A stretch of 64,000 nucleotides of DNA from Citrobacter amalonaticus Y19 (GTDB taxonomy: Bacteria > Pseudomonadota > Gammaproteobacteria > Enterobacterales > Enterobacteriaceae). Positions 39,576 through 47,999 of this stretch are shown here, piece by piece. The translations under genes were made by a program, and so were the position numbers. How positions within the stretch are numbered: the stretch's first letter is position 1; every line of letters starts with the position of its first letter. Below the pieces are notes generated by a model. It saw only the letters and a program-made list of their open reading frames with translations. It was not told the origin of the DNA and searched no databases. The stretch lies in assembly GCF_000981805.1 (NCBI RefSeq), contig NZ_CP011132.1, positions 2,294,001 through 2,358,000 of the forward strand, given 5' to 3'.

Positions 39576-39705
39576 AATATGGGTGCGCCAGCGGTACGGA
39601 AACCGCTACGACCTCTCGAGGGATCAGGAAGGATTCTACTGCCGGGAAGTGGTTAAGCGGATGTTTGAAACGTGGTGCCACTGCCGTGGCCTGAATGTGG
39701 TATGA
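39559..39705 (+). CDS. Small protein of the xis-proximal cluster (48 residues)
   Basis: A 48-codon gene with SD GGGAGG: MHKAFEIWVRQRYGNRYDLS, then QEGFYCREVVKRMFETWCHC. It is basic and helical. It lies between the zinc-finger gene and xis. I do not recognise it. Confidence 0.5.
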   Translation: MHKAFEIWVRQRYGNRYDLSRDQEGFYCREVVKRMFETWCHCRGLNVV

Positions 39706-39712
39706 GGTGGGT

Positions 39713-39904
39713 ATGAGTGATATTGAAATGATTAACGAAAAAGAAGTGATGCGAATGATCCGGGTTTCGTCTCGTATGACCATCTGGAAATACACGAAGC
39801 ATCATAACTTTCCGAAACCGATCCGCACCCACCCCAAGCAATACTTACAATCTGAGGTGGAAGCGTGGATTTTAAACGGCGGAATTAACCAGAAATCTTT
39901 TTGA
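39713..39904 (+). CDS. Excisionase / AlpA-like HTH regulator
   Basis: A 63-residue protein (ATG 39713 with GAGGTGG). It is an AlpA/MerR-like winged helix: MSDIEMINEKEVMRMIRVSS, then RMTIWKYTKHHNFPKPIRTH and a wing PKQYLQSEVEAWILNGG. Its 3' end overlaps the int stop (20 bp, convergent). Small HTH proteins next to int are usually excisionases that direct excision. Confidence 0.75.
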   Translation: MSDIEMINEKEVMRMIRVSSRMTIWKYTKHHNFPKPIRTHPKQYLQSEVEAWILNGGINQKSF

Positions 39905-41066
39905 TGTGCCAGAATATTTTTTCGGCGTACAGCTCATAGGCAGCTTTCTGTTCGGCGATCCAGTCATGTTTGTTGTAAACAGAAAGCACTCCGCCCAACT
40001 CATGCCCTAGCATTTTTTCAATTACGTGCGGGGCTACACCTTCCTCTGATAGCCTCGTCGCCAGAGTGCGTCTGAAATCATGTGCGGAAAATTCACCAAT
40101 ACCCAGTGACGCCTCAATCCTGCCGAGATATCTGTTAGCGCCGGCAATAGTCATGGATTTTTTTAGATCTGGTCCCGGGAAAAGAATATTCCCGTATGTC
40201 ATTTCCGCCTTCTTAAGCAAATCATCAGCCGCGCCGAATATAGGACGCCGGATAATCCTGTTGGTTTTGCTTTTCTCTGCCGGCACAGTCCAAACACCTT
40301 CCTCGCGATCAAACTCATCAGTAACAGCCAGGCGAAGTTCGCTGTTTCTGGCGGCGTAAAGCATCAGCAACTGGTGAAGAAGCTTGTTAGATGTTGATCC
40401 CCTACTCCGTTCTATTGCCAGCCATATCTTCGCCAGTTGGTTATAACTGAGAGTGACCTCACCAACCGCAGATTTTATCCCGACATCTTTCGGCTGCAGC
40501 ATCATAAGCTCAACAGGGCGGATGAACTGCCTTCTGGTGCACCAGCCAATAGCGGAACGAAGCTGCACCAGCAACTGACGCGCACGTCTTGGGTTAATGC
40601 GCTCTTCTTCAGTGAAGCGTTCAACCCATAGCCTGACGGGAATATCCTCAATCGGAATGCCAGAGAAGGCATCGCTCATGTGCTTGATGACAGTCGACCT
40701 GTAGAGTGCTTGTGTTTTTTCACGAAGTGCGATGTCAACGTAGTTCTTCTCCCAATAGTCGAGGCAGTCTTTTACCGTTGGCTTTTTTTGTGCCTTACTG
40801 CCACCGGACAGCGTACGCGGATCAATTCCTTTGTCGACCGACTCCCTTAAATCTGCAACCATGTTGCGGGCATCGCGAAGCATTATTGCCGGATAACGTC
40901 CAAGTCCAAGTCGATGCTGCTTCCCGTCCCAGCGGAAACGGAACTGAAAGCTGATAATGCCTTTTGGCGTAATGCGTATACCGAGCCCGTCAGAATCAGT
41001 AATTTCAGATGGGCCGGAATATGGTTTACCATAGATGGAGCGAAGCTTAGTGTCACTGATCGCCAT
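39885..41066 (-). CDS. int: Tyrosine integrase
   Basis: A 393-residue site-specific recombinase with an N-terminal DUF4102-type domain (ITDSDGLGIRITPKGIISFQ), a core-binding part (~95-195), and catalytic residues Arg240 (ARNSELR), His329-x-x-Arg332 (HDFRR), His355 and Tyr364 (SVYNKH). The layout matches P4/DUF4102-type integrases. It lies at the prophage end next to sbcB. Confidence 0.93.
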   Translation of the reverse strand: MAISDTKLRSIYGKPYSGPSEITDSDGLGIRITPKGIISFQFRFRWDGKQHRLGLGRYPAIMLRDARNMVADLRESVDKGIDPRTLSGGSKAQKKPTVKDCLDYWEKNYVDIALREKTQALYRSTVIKHMSDAFSGIPIEDIPVRLWVERFTEEERINPRRARQLLVQLRSAIGWCTRRQFIRPVELMMLQPKDVGIKSAVGEVTLSYNQLAKIWLAIERSRGSTSNKLLHQLLMLYAARNSELRLAVTDEFDREEGVWTVPAEKSKTNRIIRRPIFGAADDLLKKAEMTYGNILFPGPDLKKSMTIAGANRYLGRIEASLGIGEFSAHDFRRTLATRLSEEGVAPHVIEKMLGHELGGVLSVYNKHDWIAEQKAAYELYAEKIFWHIKKISG

Positions 41067-41075
41067 TTTAATTTT

Positions 41076-41162
41076 CTGTACTCAATGATTTTAAGGTTTA
41101 TGTACTTAATCTGTACTCAATATGTCATGTACGAACATAAACAACAATATCTAATCGTGTAC
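41076..41162. repeat. Candidate integrase arm-type binding repeats
   Basis: Copies of a TGTACTYAAT pattern lie at about 41077-41086, 41101-41110 and 41112-41121. A GTGTACA at 41157-41163 recurs near 41231-41237. They lie just outside int, between int and sbcB, where Int/Xis arm sites are expected. The core site was not identified. Confidence 0.5.
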
Positions 41163-41241
41163 AGTTATAATCAATCAATGACAAATATAGCGATAAAAAC
41201 ACTTTAAATCAGTTACATATAACATCAGGCGTGTACATCAG

Positions 41242-42672
41242 GTGACAGTTAAAAACGATAGCATACAGAGCACATTCCTCTTCCACGATTACGAAACCTT
41301 TGGCATTCATCCGGCGCTCGACAGACCGGCGCAATTTGCCGCCCTGCGTACCGATAGCGAATTCAACGTTATCGGCGAGCCTGAGGTGTTTTACTGCAAA
41401 CCGGCGGATGACTATTTGCCTCAGCCGGGCGCCGTGATGGTCACCGGGATCACCCCACAGGAAGCACGGGAAAAAGGTGACAATGAAGCTGCGTTTGCCG
41501 CGCGGATCCACGCACTGTTTACGGTGCCGAAAACCTGCATTATTGGCTACAACAACGTGCGTTTCGACGATGAGGTCACGCGCAACGTGCTGTACCGCAA
41601 CTTCTACGATCCCTACGCGTGGAGCTGGCAGCATGATAACTCGCGCTGGGATCTGCTGGACGTCATGCGCGCCTGCTACGCCCTGCGCCCGGAAGGCATC
41701 AACTGGCCAGAAAATGACGACGGGCTCCCGAGCTTTCGCCTGGAGCATCTGACGAAAGCGAATGGAATCGAACACAGCAACGCGCACGATGCAATGGCGG
41801 ACGTCTATGCCACCATTGCCATGGCGCAACTGGTGAAGTCGCGTCAGCCGCGTCTGTTTGAGTATCTCTATACGCACCGCAACAAGCATAAGCTGGCCGC
41901 GCTGATTGATGTGCCGCAAATGAAGCCGCTGGTGCATGTTTCCGGCATGTTTGGCGCATGGCGCGGCAACACCAGTTGGGTTGCGCCGCTGGCCTGGCAT
42001 CCGGATAACCGCAATGCGGTGATTATGGTTGATCTGGCCGGTGATATTTCGCCGTTGTTGGAACTGGACAGCGACACACTGCGCGAGCGTCTGTACACCG
42101 CCAAAGCCAGTCTGGGCGATAACGCCGCAGTCCCTCTGAAACTGGTGCACATCAACAAATGTCCGGTGCTGGCGCAGGCGAATACGCTGCGTCCGGAAGA
42201 TGCTGACCGTCTGGGCATTAATCGCCAGCACTGCCTCGATAATCTGAAAGTACTGCGTGAAAATCCGCAGGTGCGTGACAAAGTGGTCGCTATCTTTGCT
42301 GAAGCGGAACCGTTCACGCCGTCTGACAACGTCGATGCCCAGCTCTATAACGGTTTCTTCAGCGATGCTGACCGGGCGGCAATGAAGATTGTGCTGGAAA
42401 CCGATCCGCAGAATCTGCCGGCACTGGATATCACCTTTGTCGATCCGCGTATTGAAAAACTGTTGTTCAACTATCGGGCGCGTAACTTCCCCGGTACGCT
42501 GGATGAAATGGAACAGCAGCGCTGGCTGGAGCACCGTCGCCAGGTCTTTACGCCGGAATATTTACAGCGCTATGCCGATGAGTTGCAGGTGTTGTATCAG
42601 GAATATGCGGATGATAAAGAGAAGCAGGCACTGCTGAAGGCGCTGTGGCAGTACGCCGAAGAGATTGTCTGA
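41242..42672 (+). CDS. sbcB: Exodeoxyribonuclease I
   Basis: A 476-residue 3'-5' exonuclease. DnaQ-type motifs: FHDYETFG (Asp16, Glu18), GYNNVRFDDE, and NAHDAMADVYAT with the catalytic His/Asp. Exo I degrades single-stranded DNA from 3' ends and helps limit RecF-type recombination. From STFLFHDY onward it follows other enterobacterial SbcB proteins. The first codons (MTVKNDSIQ, GTG start) differ from those of E. coli, consistent with a prophage junction at the 5' end. Confidence 0.95.
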   Translation: MTVKNDSIQSTFLFHDYETFGIHPALDRPAQFAALRTDSEFNVIGEPEVFYCKPADDYLPQPGAVMVTGITPQEAREKGDNEAAFAARIHALFTVPKTCIIGYNNVRFDDEVTRNVLYRNFYDPYAWSWQHDNSRWDLLDVMRACYALRPEGINWPENDDGLPSFRLEHLTKANGIEHSNAHDAMADVYATIAMAQLVKSRQPRLFEYLYTHRNKHKLAALIDVPQMKPLVHVSGMFGAWRGNTSWVAPLAWHPDNRNAVIMVDLAGDISPLLELDSDTLRERLYTAKASLGDNAAVPLKLVHINKCPVLAQANTLRPEDADRLGINRQHCLDNLKVLRENPQVRDKVVAIFAEAEPFTPSDNVDAQLYNGFFSDADRAAMKIVLETDPQNLPALDITFVDPRIEKLLFNYRARNFPGTLDEMEQQRWLEHRRQVFTPEYLQRYADELQVLYQEYADDKEKQALLKALWQYAEEIV

Positions 42673-42707
42673 GATTCGCCCTCCGCGCCACGGCGGAGGG
42701 CCTGTTA

Positions 42708-42935
42708 TCACGCTTTCTGTACGGTGATGCTCCAGGCGGCATCGCCAACCTGTTGATAATCCGTAATCGCATGCCCTTCTTGTGCCGCCCACTGTGGGAT
42801 CGCTTCGGTTGCCTGGGTGCAGTCAAACTCAATCACCAGTTCGTCACCGCTCGCCATTTCAGCCAGCGCGGCTTTTGCTTCAATCAGTGGAAACGGGCAA
42901 ACCTGCGTGACCACATCCAGTTTTTTAATCGCCAT
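42708..42935 (-). CDS. yeeD: Sulfurtransferase TusA family protein YeeD (TsuB)
   Basis: A 75-residue TusA-like protein (start at the second ATG, 42935). It has the CPFPLIEAKAAL motif holding the reactive Cys. It is downstream of the membrane gene yeeE in one leftward pair, 12 bp apart. In known systems YeeD passes the sulfur of thiosulfate taken up by YeeE. Confidence 0.9.
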   Translation of the reverse strand: MAIKKLDVVTQVCPFPLIEAKAALAEMASGDELVIEFDCTQATEAIPQWAAQEGHAITDYQQVGDAAWSITVQKA

Positions 42936-42950
42936 CATTAATCCTTACGC

Positions 42951-44009
42951 TTAATTTGCCGCATCGGTTGCCAGACGGGCTTTACGCTGCGGTCGTACAA
43001 ACACAATCCACGACGCGGTCCAGACGCCAAGGATCATAAATACCAGGCCAATCCAGCCCTGCCAGGTCATCATCGCCGTCATCACCAGACCGTTGCCGAT
43101 AGAACAGCCCCCAGCAATGCTGGCGCCAAAGCCCATCAGGATCCCGCCGAAGCCACTGCGCAGTGTCGTTGCGGCATCAGCAGCGCGTACGCGGAATTCA
43201 CGGCTGGCTTTCGCTGCAATGAACGAGCCGAGGAAAATCCCCAGCACCAGGAAAACGCCCCAGTTGAGGAATTTACTGTCTCCCGCCACCAGGAACTGCA
43301 GGATGTTAGCCGTCGGCGAGGTGATCCCGAGCCCAAACATGCGCCCGGTCGCTTCGCTCAGCGGCCAGGCCAGCAGCGCGATAAGACCAATCAGCACCGC
43401 CGTCACGAACGGGTGCCAGCGTTTTTCAAACAAAATATGCGCAAGCCCGGTACGGCGCGGCGGTAAAGTGGCCACCTTCAGCTTTGGCTTTTTCAGCTCT
43501 TTGCTGACCACCCAGAGCGTCACCACCAGCAGAACCGCAATCAGCGGCCAGACGGAGAGGTTCAGCGTGTCGGCAATGGAATTGTGCTCCGTGCTGTACG
43601 TCTTCAGCGTCTGGTTTAACCCGCTGGCATGAGGCGAACGCATCACCGCGCTCATCACCATGTAGGTTGCCAGCGCAATCCAGCTGCCGATTAGCCCCTC
43701 ACCCGCACGATACCAGGTTCCGGTGGCACATCCACCCGCATAGACAATCCCAATCCCAAAAATGTAGCCGCCAACAACGGTACCAAGCCACGGGAACGCG
43801 CCAGCATCGTAGCGAATCACCCCCGCCTGAATCAGCGCAAAGGCACCGACGCTCTGGACAGAAATCGCGATCAGCAGCGCATAGAACATGCGGTTGTTTT
43901 TGGCGACATACATATCGCGGAAACCACCGGTCAGGCAGAATCGACCGCGTTGCATCACAAAACCGAGCAGCGCGCCGCAGATAACCCCGCTTAAAATCAT
44001 TGAAAACAT
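42951..44009 (-). CDS. yeeE: Thiosulfate transporter YeeE (TsuA)
   Basis: A 352-residue membrane protein with about ten hydrophobic segments. Cys-bearing motifs RGRFCLTGGFRDM, GGCATGTWYRAGEG and GGCSIGNGLV are those that hold thiosulfate in YeeE. The C-terminal basic segment (VRPQRKARLATDAAN) is cytoplasmic. yeeD follows immediately, so the two are an operon for sulfur uptake. Confidence 0.92.
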   Translation of the reverse strand: MFSMILSGVICGALLGFVMQRGRFCLTGGFRDMYVAKNNRMFYALLIAISVQSVGAFALIQAGVIRYDAGAFPWLGTVVGGYIFGIGIVYAGGCATGTWYRAGEGLIGSWIALATYMVMSAVMRSPHASGLNQTLKTYSTEHNSIADTLNLSVWPLIAVLLVVTLWVVSKELKKPKLKVATLPPRRTGLAHILFEKRWHPFVTAVLIGLIALLAWPLSEATGRMFGLGITSPTANILQFLVAGDSKFLNWGVFLVLGIFLGSFIAAKASREFRVRAADAATTLRSGFGGILMGFGASIAGGCSIGNGLVMTAMMTWQGWIGLVFMILGVWTASWIVFVRPQRKARLATDAAN

Positions 44010-44136
44010 AAATTAGTTAGCCTGAAGAATATCAATCGGGAAATTATTCCTGACCACGCGGCGGGGAACCAATAACCAAATTCTCTAATTTAGAACAAAT
44101 GGTTATGAATAATGACGGGAAATAAACCTGTGACAT

Positions 44137-44166
44137 AAAAAAAGCCGGAGTGGTTAACTCCGGCTT
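44137..44166 (-). terminator. Rho-independent terminator of plaP
   Basis: On the minus strand GCCGGAGT/ACTCCGGC (8-bp stem) is followed by TTTTTTT at 44137-44143, 46 bp past the plaP stop. Confidence 0.85.
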
Positions 44167-44167
44167 C

Positions 44168-44203
44168 CTGCCCGGCAGCGCTTCGCTTACCGGGTCTGCA
44201 GAC
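44168..44203. repeat. REP/BIME-like palindromic element
   Basis: TGCCCGGCAGCGCTTCGCTT followed by ACCGGGTCTGCAGACG is a typical REP unit with a GC stem, just outside the plaP terminator. REP elements often lie at the 3' ends of genes in enterobacteria. Confidence 0.7.
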
Positions 44204-44211
44204 GTTATGAA

Positions 44212-45573
44212 TTACTGCGCGATATCTTCGTACTGCGGAACCGGGTTGCGGAAGCTTTTGGTCACGCAGGCCAGATACACCAGACCGATACCGGCCCAGA
44301 TCAGACCCAGAACCATGGAGCTCTCTTCCAGGTTAATCCACAGTGCGCCAACGGTCAGCGCGCCGCATACCGGCAGCACCAGATAGTTGAAGTGGTCTTT
44401 CAGCGTCTTGTTGCGTTTTTCGCGGATCCAGAACTGGGAAATCACAGACAGGTTCACGAAGGTAAACGCCACCAGCGCACCGAAGTTGATCAGCGCTGTC
44501 GCCGTCACCAGGTCAAATTTAATCGCCAGCAGAGCAATCGCCCCCACCAACAGCACGTTCCACGCCGGAGTACGCCATTTCGGGTGTACATAACCGAAGA
44601 AGCGCGTCGGGAATACGCCGTCACGTCCCATCACGTACATCAGACGAGAGACACCTGCATGTGCCGCCATACCGGAAGCCAGAACGGTCACGCTGGAGAA
44701 AATCAGCACGCCCCACTGGAAGGTTTTACCCGCCACGTACAGCATGATTTCCGGCTGAGAGGCATCCGGATCCTTAAAGCGAGAGATATCCGGGAAGTAC
44801 AGCTGCAGGAAGTATGAGGCCCCGATGAACACCAGACCGCCAATCAGCGCCGTCAGGAAGATAGCTTTCGGGATCACGCGCTCCGCATCTTTGGTCTCTT
44901 CAGACAGCGAAGAGATACCGTCAAAGCCCAGGAACGAGAAGCACAGAATCGTTGCCCCGGTAATCATCGGCACGACGTGCGCGCCTTCCGACCAGAACGG
45001 ACGCGTGCTGGTCAGCGTACCGGCACCTTCACCGTTCGAGACACCATAGATGATCAGGCCAACAATCACCGCCACAATGCCCATCTGCAGGATCACAATC
45101 AGGGTATTGAAGTTCGCCACGGTCTTGATGCTGCGCAGGTTAGAGATGGTCATAAAGGCCACCAGCGCGACGACAAAGATCCACGACGGCACGGACGGCA
45201 CCAGCGCTTCAAAGTAAATTTTAGCCAGCAGGATGTTGATCATCGGCATGAACAGGTAGTCCAGCAGGGATGACCAACCCACCATAAAGCCGACGGTCGG
45301 GCTAATGGATTTCTGGGCATAGGTATACGCTGAGCCAGCAGACGGGAAACGGCGAACCAGTTTACCGTAGCTCAACGCCGTAAAAAGAATAGCGATCAGC
45401 GCAAAGGCATAAGCCGTTGCAACGTGACCGTCAGTGAGGCCTGAAACGATACCAAACGTATCGAACAGCGTCATCGGCTGCATATAGGCAAGACCCATCA
45501 TGACAACCGGAATCAGCGTAAGCGTTTTACGCAATTCCACGCGAGAGGTTTTTGGAGTAGCGTTATGCGACAT
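44212..45573 (-). CDS. plaP: Putrescine importer PlaP (APC family)
   Basis: A 453-residue transporter (ATG 45573 with SD AGGAG). About twelve hydrophobic segments, with the N-terminal MMGLAYMQPMTLFDTFGIVS typical of this permease. The FLGFDGISSLSEETKDAERV region is an APC signature. PlaP (YeeF) imports putrescine by proton motive force. Neighbours yeeE and yeeY have the same order as in E. coli. Confidence 0.92.
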   Translation of the reverse strand: MSHNATPKTSRVELRKTLTLIPVVMMGLAYMQPMTLFDTFGIVSGLTDGHVATAYAFALIAILFTALSYGKLVRRFPSAGSAYTYAQKSISPTVGFMVGWSSLLDYLFMPMINILLAKIYFEALVPSVPSWIFVVALVAFMTISNLRSIKTVANFNTLIVILQMGIVAVIVGLIIYGVSNGEGAGTLTSTRPFWSEGAHVVPMITGATILCFSFLGFDGISSLSEETKDAERVIPKAIFLTALIGGLVFIGASYFLQLYFPDISRFKDPDASQPEIMLYVAGKTFQWGVLIFSSVTVLASGMAAHAGVSRLMYVMGRDGVFPTRFFGYVHPKWRTPAWNVLLVGAIALLAIKFDLVTATALINFGALVAFTFVNLSVISQFWIREKRNKTLKDHFNYLVLPVCGALTVGALWINLEESSMVLGLIWAGIGLVYLACVTKSFRNPVPQYEDIAQ

Positions 45574-45720
45574 GGTCATTCTCCTTTACGGCGAATACCG
45601 TCGCGTAAGCAAAAAATTGCCCCATTTTCTGGATTCCTCAGCGACAACAACTGTCGGTTTTTAGTAAATATCTATCCGGTACGAAGCCCGGCCTCTTTGT
45701 ATGAATGATTGGTTTGATGC

Positions 45721-45753
45721 AAAAAAATAACCGACGCGTATGAAAACGTCGGT
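45721..45753 (-). terminator. Rho-independent terminator downstream of yeeY
   Basis: On the minus strand CCGACG/CGTCGG is followed by TTATTTTTTT. It lies 89 bp past the yeeY stop. The rest of 45580-45840 shows no gene. Confidence 0.7.
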
Positions 45754-45841
45754 TAATGTCATTTTTTGCAAGCGGCGCATTGTGCACTAAAATGAGGCGA
45801 AAACACAAGAGAATGAGAGGCTTGTCGTGAACTATTTTTTC

Positions 45842-46771
45842 TTAACTGCTTGATTTGTTTGTCTCGCCTTTTGTATAGACTCCAGCAATAGCACTATTTG
45901 CTAAAATTGCATCCCGCCACCAGGTGCTGGCGAGTCCTGCGGTCTGCTCATTCCACCCCATCCACACTGGTTCAAAGAGCGTTTGTGTTGCCACTTTTTT
46001 CTCGATCAGCGCCCCACTTTCCAGGAAGCGCTGCGCCAGATAGCGTGGAAGATAACCGCATCCCAGACCGCTGATTTGCAGTTCCAGCTTGGTTTTAAAA
46101 TCGAAGACGGTAATTGCCTCCTGGTCATCAAGCAGTTGCGTCGCGCTTGCAGAAGAGAGAGACGAACTGTCACCCACCACAATCGCGCGATAGCGTTTGA
46201 TGGTGCTGCGACTCAGCGGCTCCGCCTCCTGAGCCAGAGGATGGTGTGGCGCGACTGCAAAGACCTGCTCCAGTTCGCCCAGACGCGCAACGCTAAAGTC
46301 GCTGGAGGAAGGGGGTTCATGCATCGCGCCGACAATGATGTCTGCCCTGCCCTGGGTCAGCGCATCCCACGATCCGCCCAGCACGCCGTTAATGAATTTC
46401 AGACGCGTGACGCTGTGATGTTGATAAAAGGATTCAATCAGTGGGGCAAGCAGGGAAAAAGGGAACGTATCGTCTACGCCAATGACCAGTTCGTTCTCCC
46501 AACCTTCGTGGAGTTTAATCGCCTGCTTTTCCAGTTCCCGCACGGTATGCAGGACTTCACGTCCTTTCTCCAGCAGCATTTGTCCGGTACGCGTGAACCG
46601 GGCGCGATGGCCGCTGCGATCGAGGATCTGAATGTTGAGGTCGCTTTCCAGACGGTGGACGGTATAGCTGAGTGCAGACGGCGTCTTATACAGTTTGGCC
46701 GACGCCGCCGCAAAGCTGCCCTCTTTTTCAAGGGCATCGAGAATAATGAGCACATCCAGCAGTGGTTTCAT
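45842..46771 (-). CDS. yeeY: LysR-type transcriptional regulator YeeY
   Basis: A 309-residue LysR protein: N-terminal HTH LDALEKEGSFAAASAKLYKT followed by PSALSYTVHRLESDLNIQIL. The effector domain begins WENELVIGVDDTFPFSLLAP. Target and inducer are not known. The gene keeps the E. coli position between plaP and yeeZ. The stop is 46 bp before the yeeZ direction region, on the same strand. Confidence 0.93.
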   Translation of the reverse strand: MKPLLDVLIILDALEKEGSFAAASAKLYKTPSALSYTVHRLESDLNIQILDRSGHRARFTRTGQMLLEKGREVLHTVRELEKQAIKLHEGWENELVIGVDDTFPFSLLAPLIESFYQHHSVTRLKFINGVLGGSWDALTQGRADIIVGAMHEPPSSSDFSVARLGELEQVFAVAPHHPLAQEAEPLSRSTIKRYRAIVVGDSSSLSSASATQLLDDQEAITVFDFKTKLELQISGLGCGYLPRYLAQRFLESGALIEKKVATQTLFEPVWMGWNEQTAGLASTWWRDAILANSAIAGVYTKGETNKSSS

Positions 46772-46817
46772 ACACGCCCCCTTGCGGTGTATGGCGACTA
46801 ACTGCTGGAGGTCTGCA

Positions 46818-47642
46818 TTACTCCAACGGCATCACCAGCGGATCGGGATACTGGTATTCAAACCCAAGCTCATTACAGATCCGGCTGCCATCTATAATTT
46901 TACCTTTACCGTTATCCGTGGAATTACGGAACTGCGGCGGCTCCATTCCCAGCAGACGCGCCATCTGCGGATAGAATACATTGCGGGCAGGATGCGAAGG
47001 CGCACATATATTATAGATGTGTCCCCCCTTCGGTGCCTGTAACAGCAGGGTGATGGCGGCAATGACATCTTCCAGATGGACCAGATTGACGCCATGCTCA
47101 CCGTCAGGGGCGGTTTTGCCCGCGAAGAAGCGCCCCGGATGACGTCCTGGTCCCACCAGTCCGGCCAGACGCAGGATATCTACCGAGGTACCCGGTAAAT
47201 TATGCAGCCAGTCTTCCAGTTCTTTTAGCACGCGACCGCTGGCAGTGACCGGATTACGCGCAGTTCCCTCTTTCACCGTCCCCTGCACGTCGCCATAGAC
47301 GGAGGTCGAACTGGTAAAGATAATGCGCGGAATACGGTAAGCCAGCGCGCTGTCCACCAGCTCCTGCATGGCTTGCAGATAGAACTCTTCGCCGGGACCG
47401 CTGCGACGAGCCGGTAAGGTAATCACCAGCGCGTCGACATCCATCAGCGCATCCAGGTCATCTGTTTCACACACCAGCTCAGGCTCGAGCCGAAGCGGAT
47501 ATCCTTCGATCCCGCTCATTCTGGCCGCTTCCACGCCATCCTGGGTGGTTTTGCTCCCCGTCACCCGCCAGCCTCTGGCAGTAAGCGACATCGCCAGCGG
47601 CATGCCTAACCATCCTAAACCGACAACTGCGACCTTTTTCAT
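46818..47642 (-). CDS. yeeZ: SDR/epimerase-family protein YeeZ
   Basis: A 274-residue protein with an NAD(P)-binding start (VAVVGLGWLGMPLAMSL) and an internal FTSSTSVYGD motif of extended SDR epimerases. A typical YxxxK triad is not evident, so catalysis is uncertain. It sits at the conserved place between yeeY and hisL. Physiological substrate unknown. Confidence 0.9.
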   Translation of the reverse strand: MKKVAVVGLGWLGMPLAMSLTARGWRVTGSKTTQDGVEAARMSGIEGYPLRLEPELVCETDDLDALMDVDALVITLPARRSGPGEEFYLQAMQELVDSALAYRIPRIIFTSSTSVYGDVQGTVKEGTARNPVTASGRVLKELEDWLHNLPGTSVDILRLAGLVGPGRHPGRFFAGKTAPDGEHGVNLVHLEDVIAAITLLLQAPKGGHIYNICAPSHPARNVFYPQMARLLGMEPPQFRNSTDNGKGKIIDGSRICNELGFEYQYPDPLVMPLE

Positions 47643-47736
47643 CCGTTTTCTCCTGACTCCAGCACTATGTCTATAAGGCTACGCCAGCGTTTTAAGACTG
47701 ACAATTCATACTATAAATATGAATTAAAAAAAGCGC

Positions 47737-47766
47737 TTGCTTTAAGGCGCTAAAGTGGTTTAGGTT
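47737..47766 (+). promoter_or_regulatory. his operon promoter
   Basis: -35 TTGCTT (47737-47742), 18-bp spacer, -10 TAGGTT (47761-47766). The sequence and place (38 bp before hisL) match the known hisp1 of E. coli and Salmonella. Confidence 0.85.
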
Positions 47767-47804
47767 AAAAGGCATCAAATGAATAAGCATTCATCGAGAA
47801 TTTT

Positions 47805-47855
47805 ATGACACGCGTTCAATTTAAACACCACCATCATCACCATCATCCTGACTAG
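47805..47855 (+). CDS. hisL: his operon leader peptide
   Basis: A 16-codon frame, MTRVQFKHHHHHHHPD, with seven His codons in a row. Stalling at these codons when charged tRNA-His is low favours the antiterminator and turns on the operon. Confidence 0.98.
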   Translation: MTRVQFKHHHHHHHPD

Positions 47856-47918
47856 TCTTTCAGGCGATGTGTGCTGGGAGACATTCAGATCTTCCAGTGG
47901 TGCATGAACGTATGAGAG

Positions 47919-47952
47919 AGCCCCCGGAAGATTTCTTCCGGGGGCTTTTTTT
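47919..47952 (+). terminator. his attenuator
   Basis: AGCCCCCGGAAGA/TCTTCCGGGGGCT stem with eight Ts, 64 bp after hisL. This is the attenuator that ends leader transcripts when histidine is sufficient. Confidence 0.95.
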
Positions 47953-47999
47953 TGGTGCGCAATTCAGACAGGTTCAGACAGGATAAAGAGGAAAAGAGA

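Larger units (their letters stand above)
1..41241. mobile_element. Lambdoid siphovirus prophage (right-hand part), integrated at sbcB
   Basis: Contiguous phage genes run from the window edge to an integrase abutting sbcB: HK97-type head, siphovirus tail, lysis, Q, replication, immunity, early genes, xis and int. Late genes and replication genes are on the minus strand, and the early operon and cI are on the plus strand. The left attachment site lies outside the window. sbcB is a known insertion locus for some Stx phages, but no stx gene is seen here. The left end of this feature is the window edge and the right end is approximate, because the att core was not resolved. Confidence 0.95.

Noticed and set aside
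47826..47846. His-codon run in hisL as a tandem repeat
   Set aside because: It is the regulatory codon run of the leader peptide.
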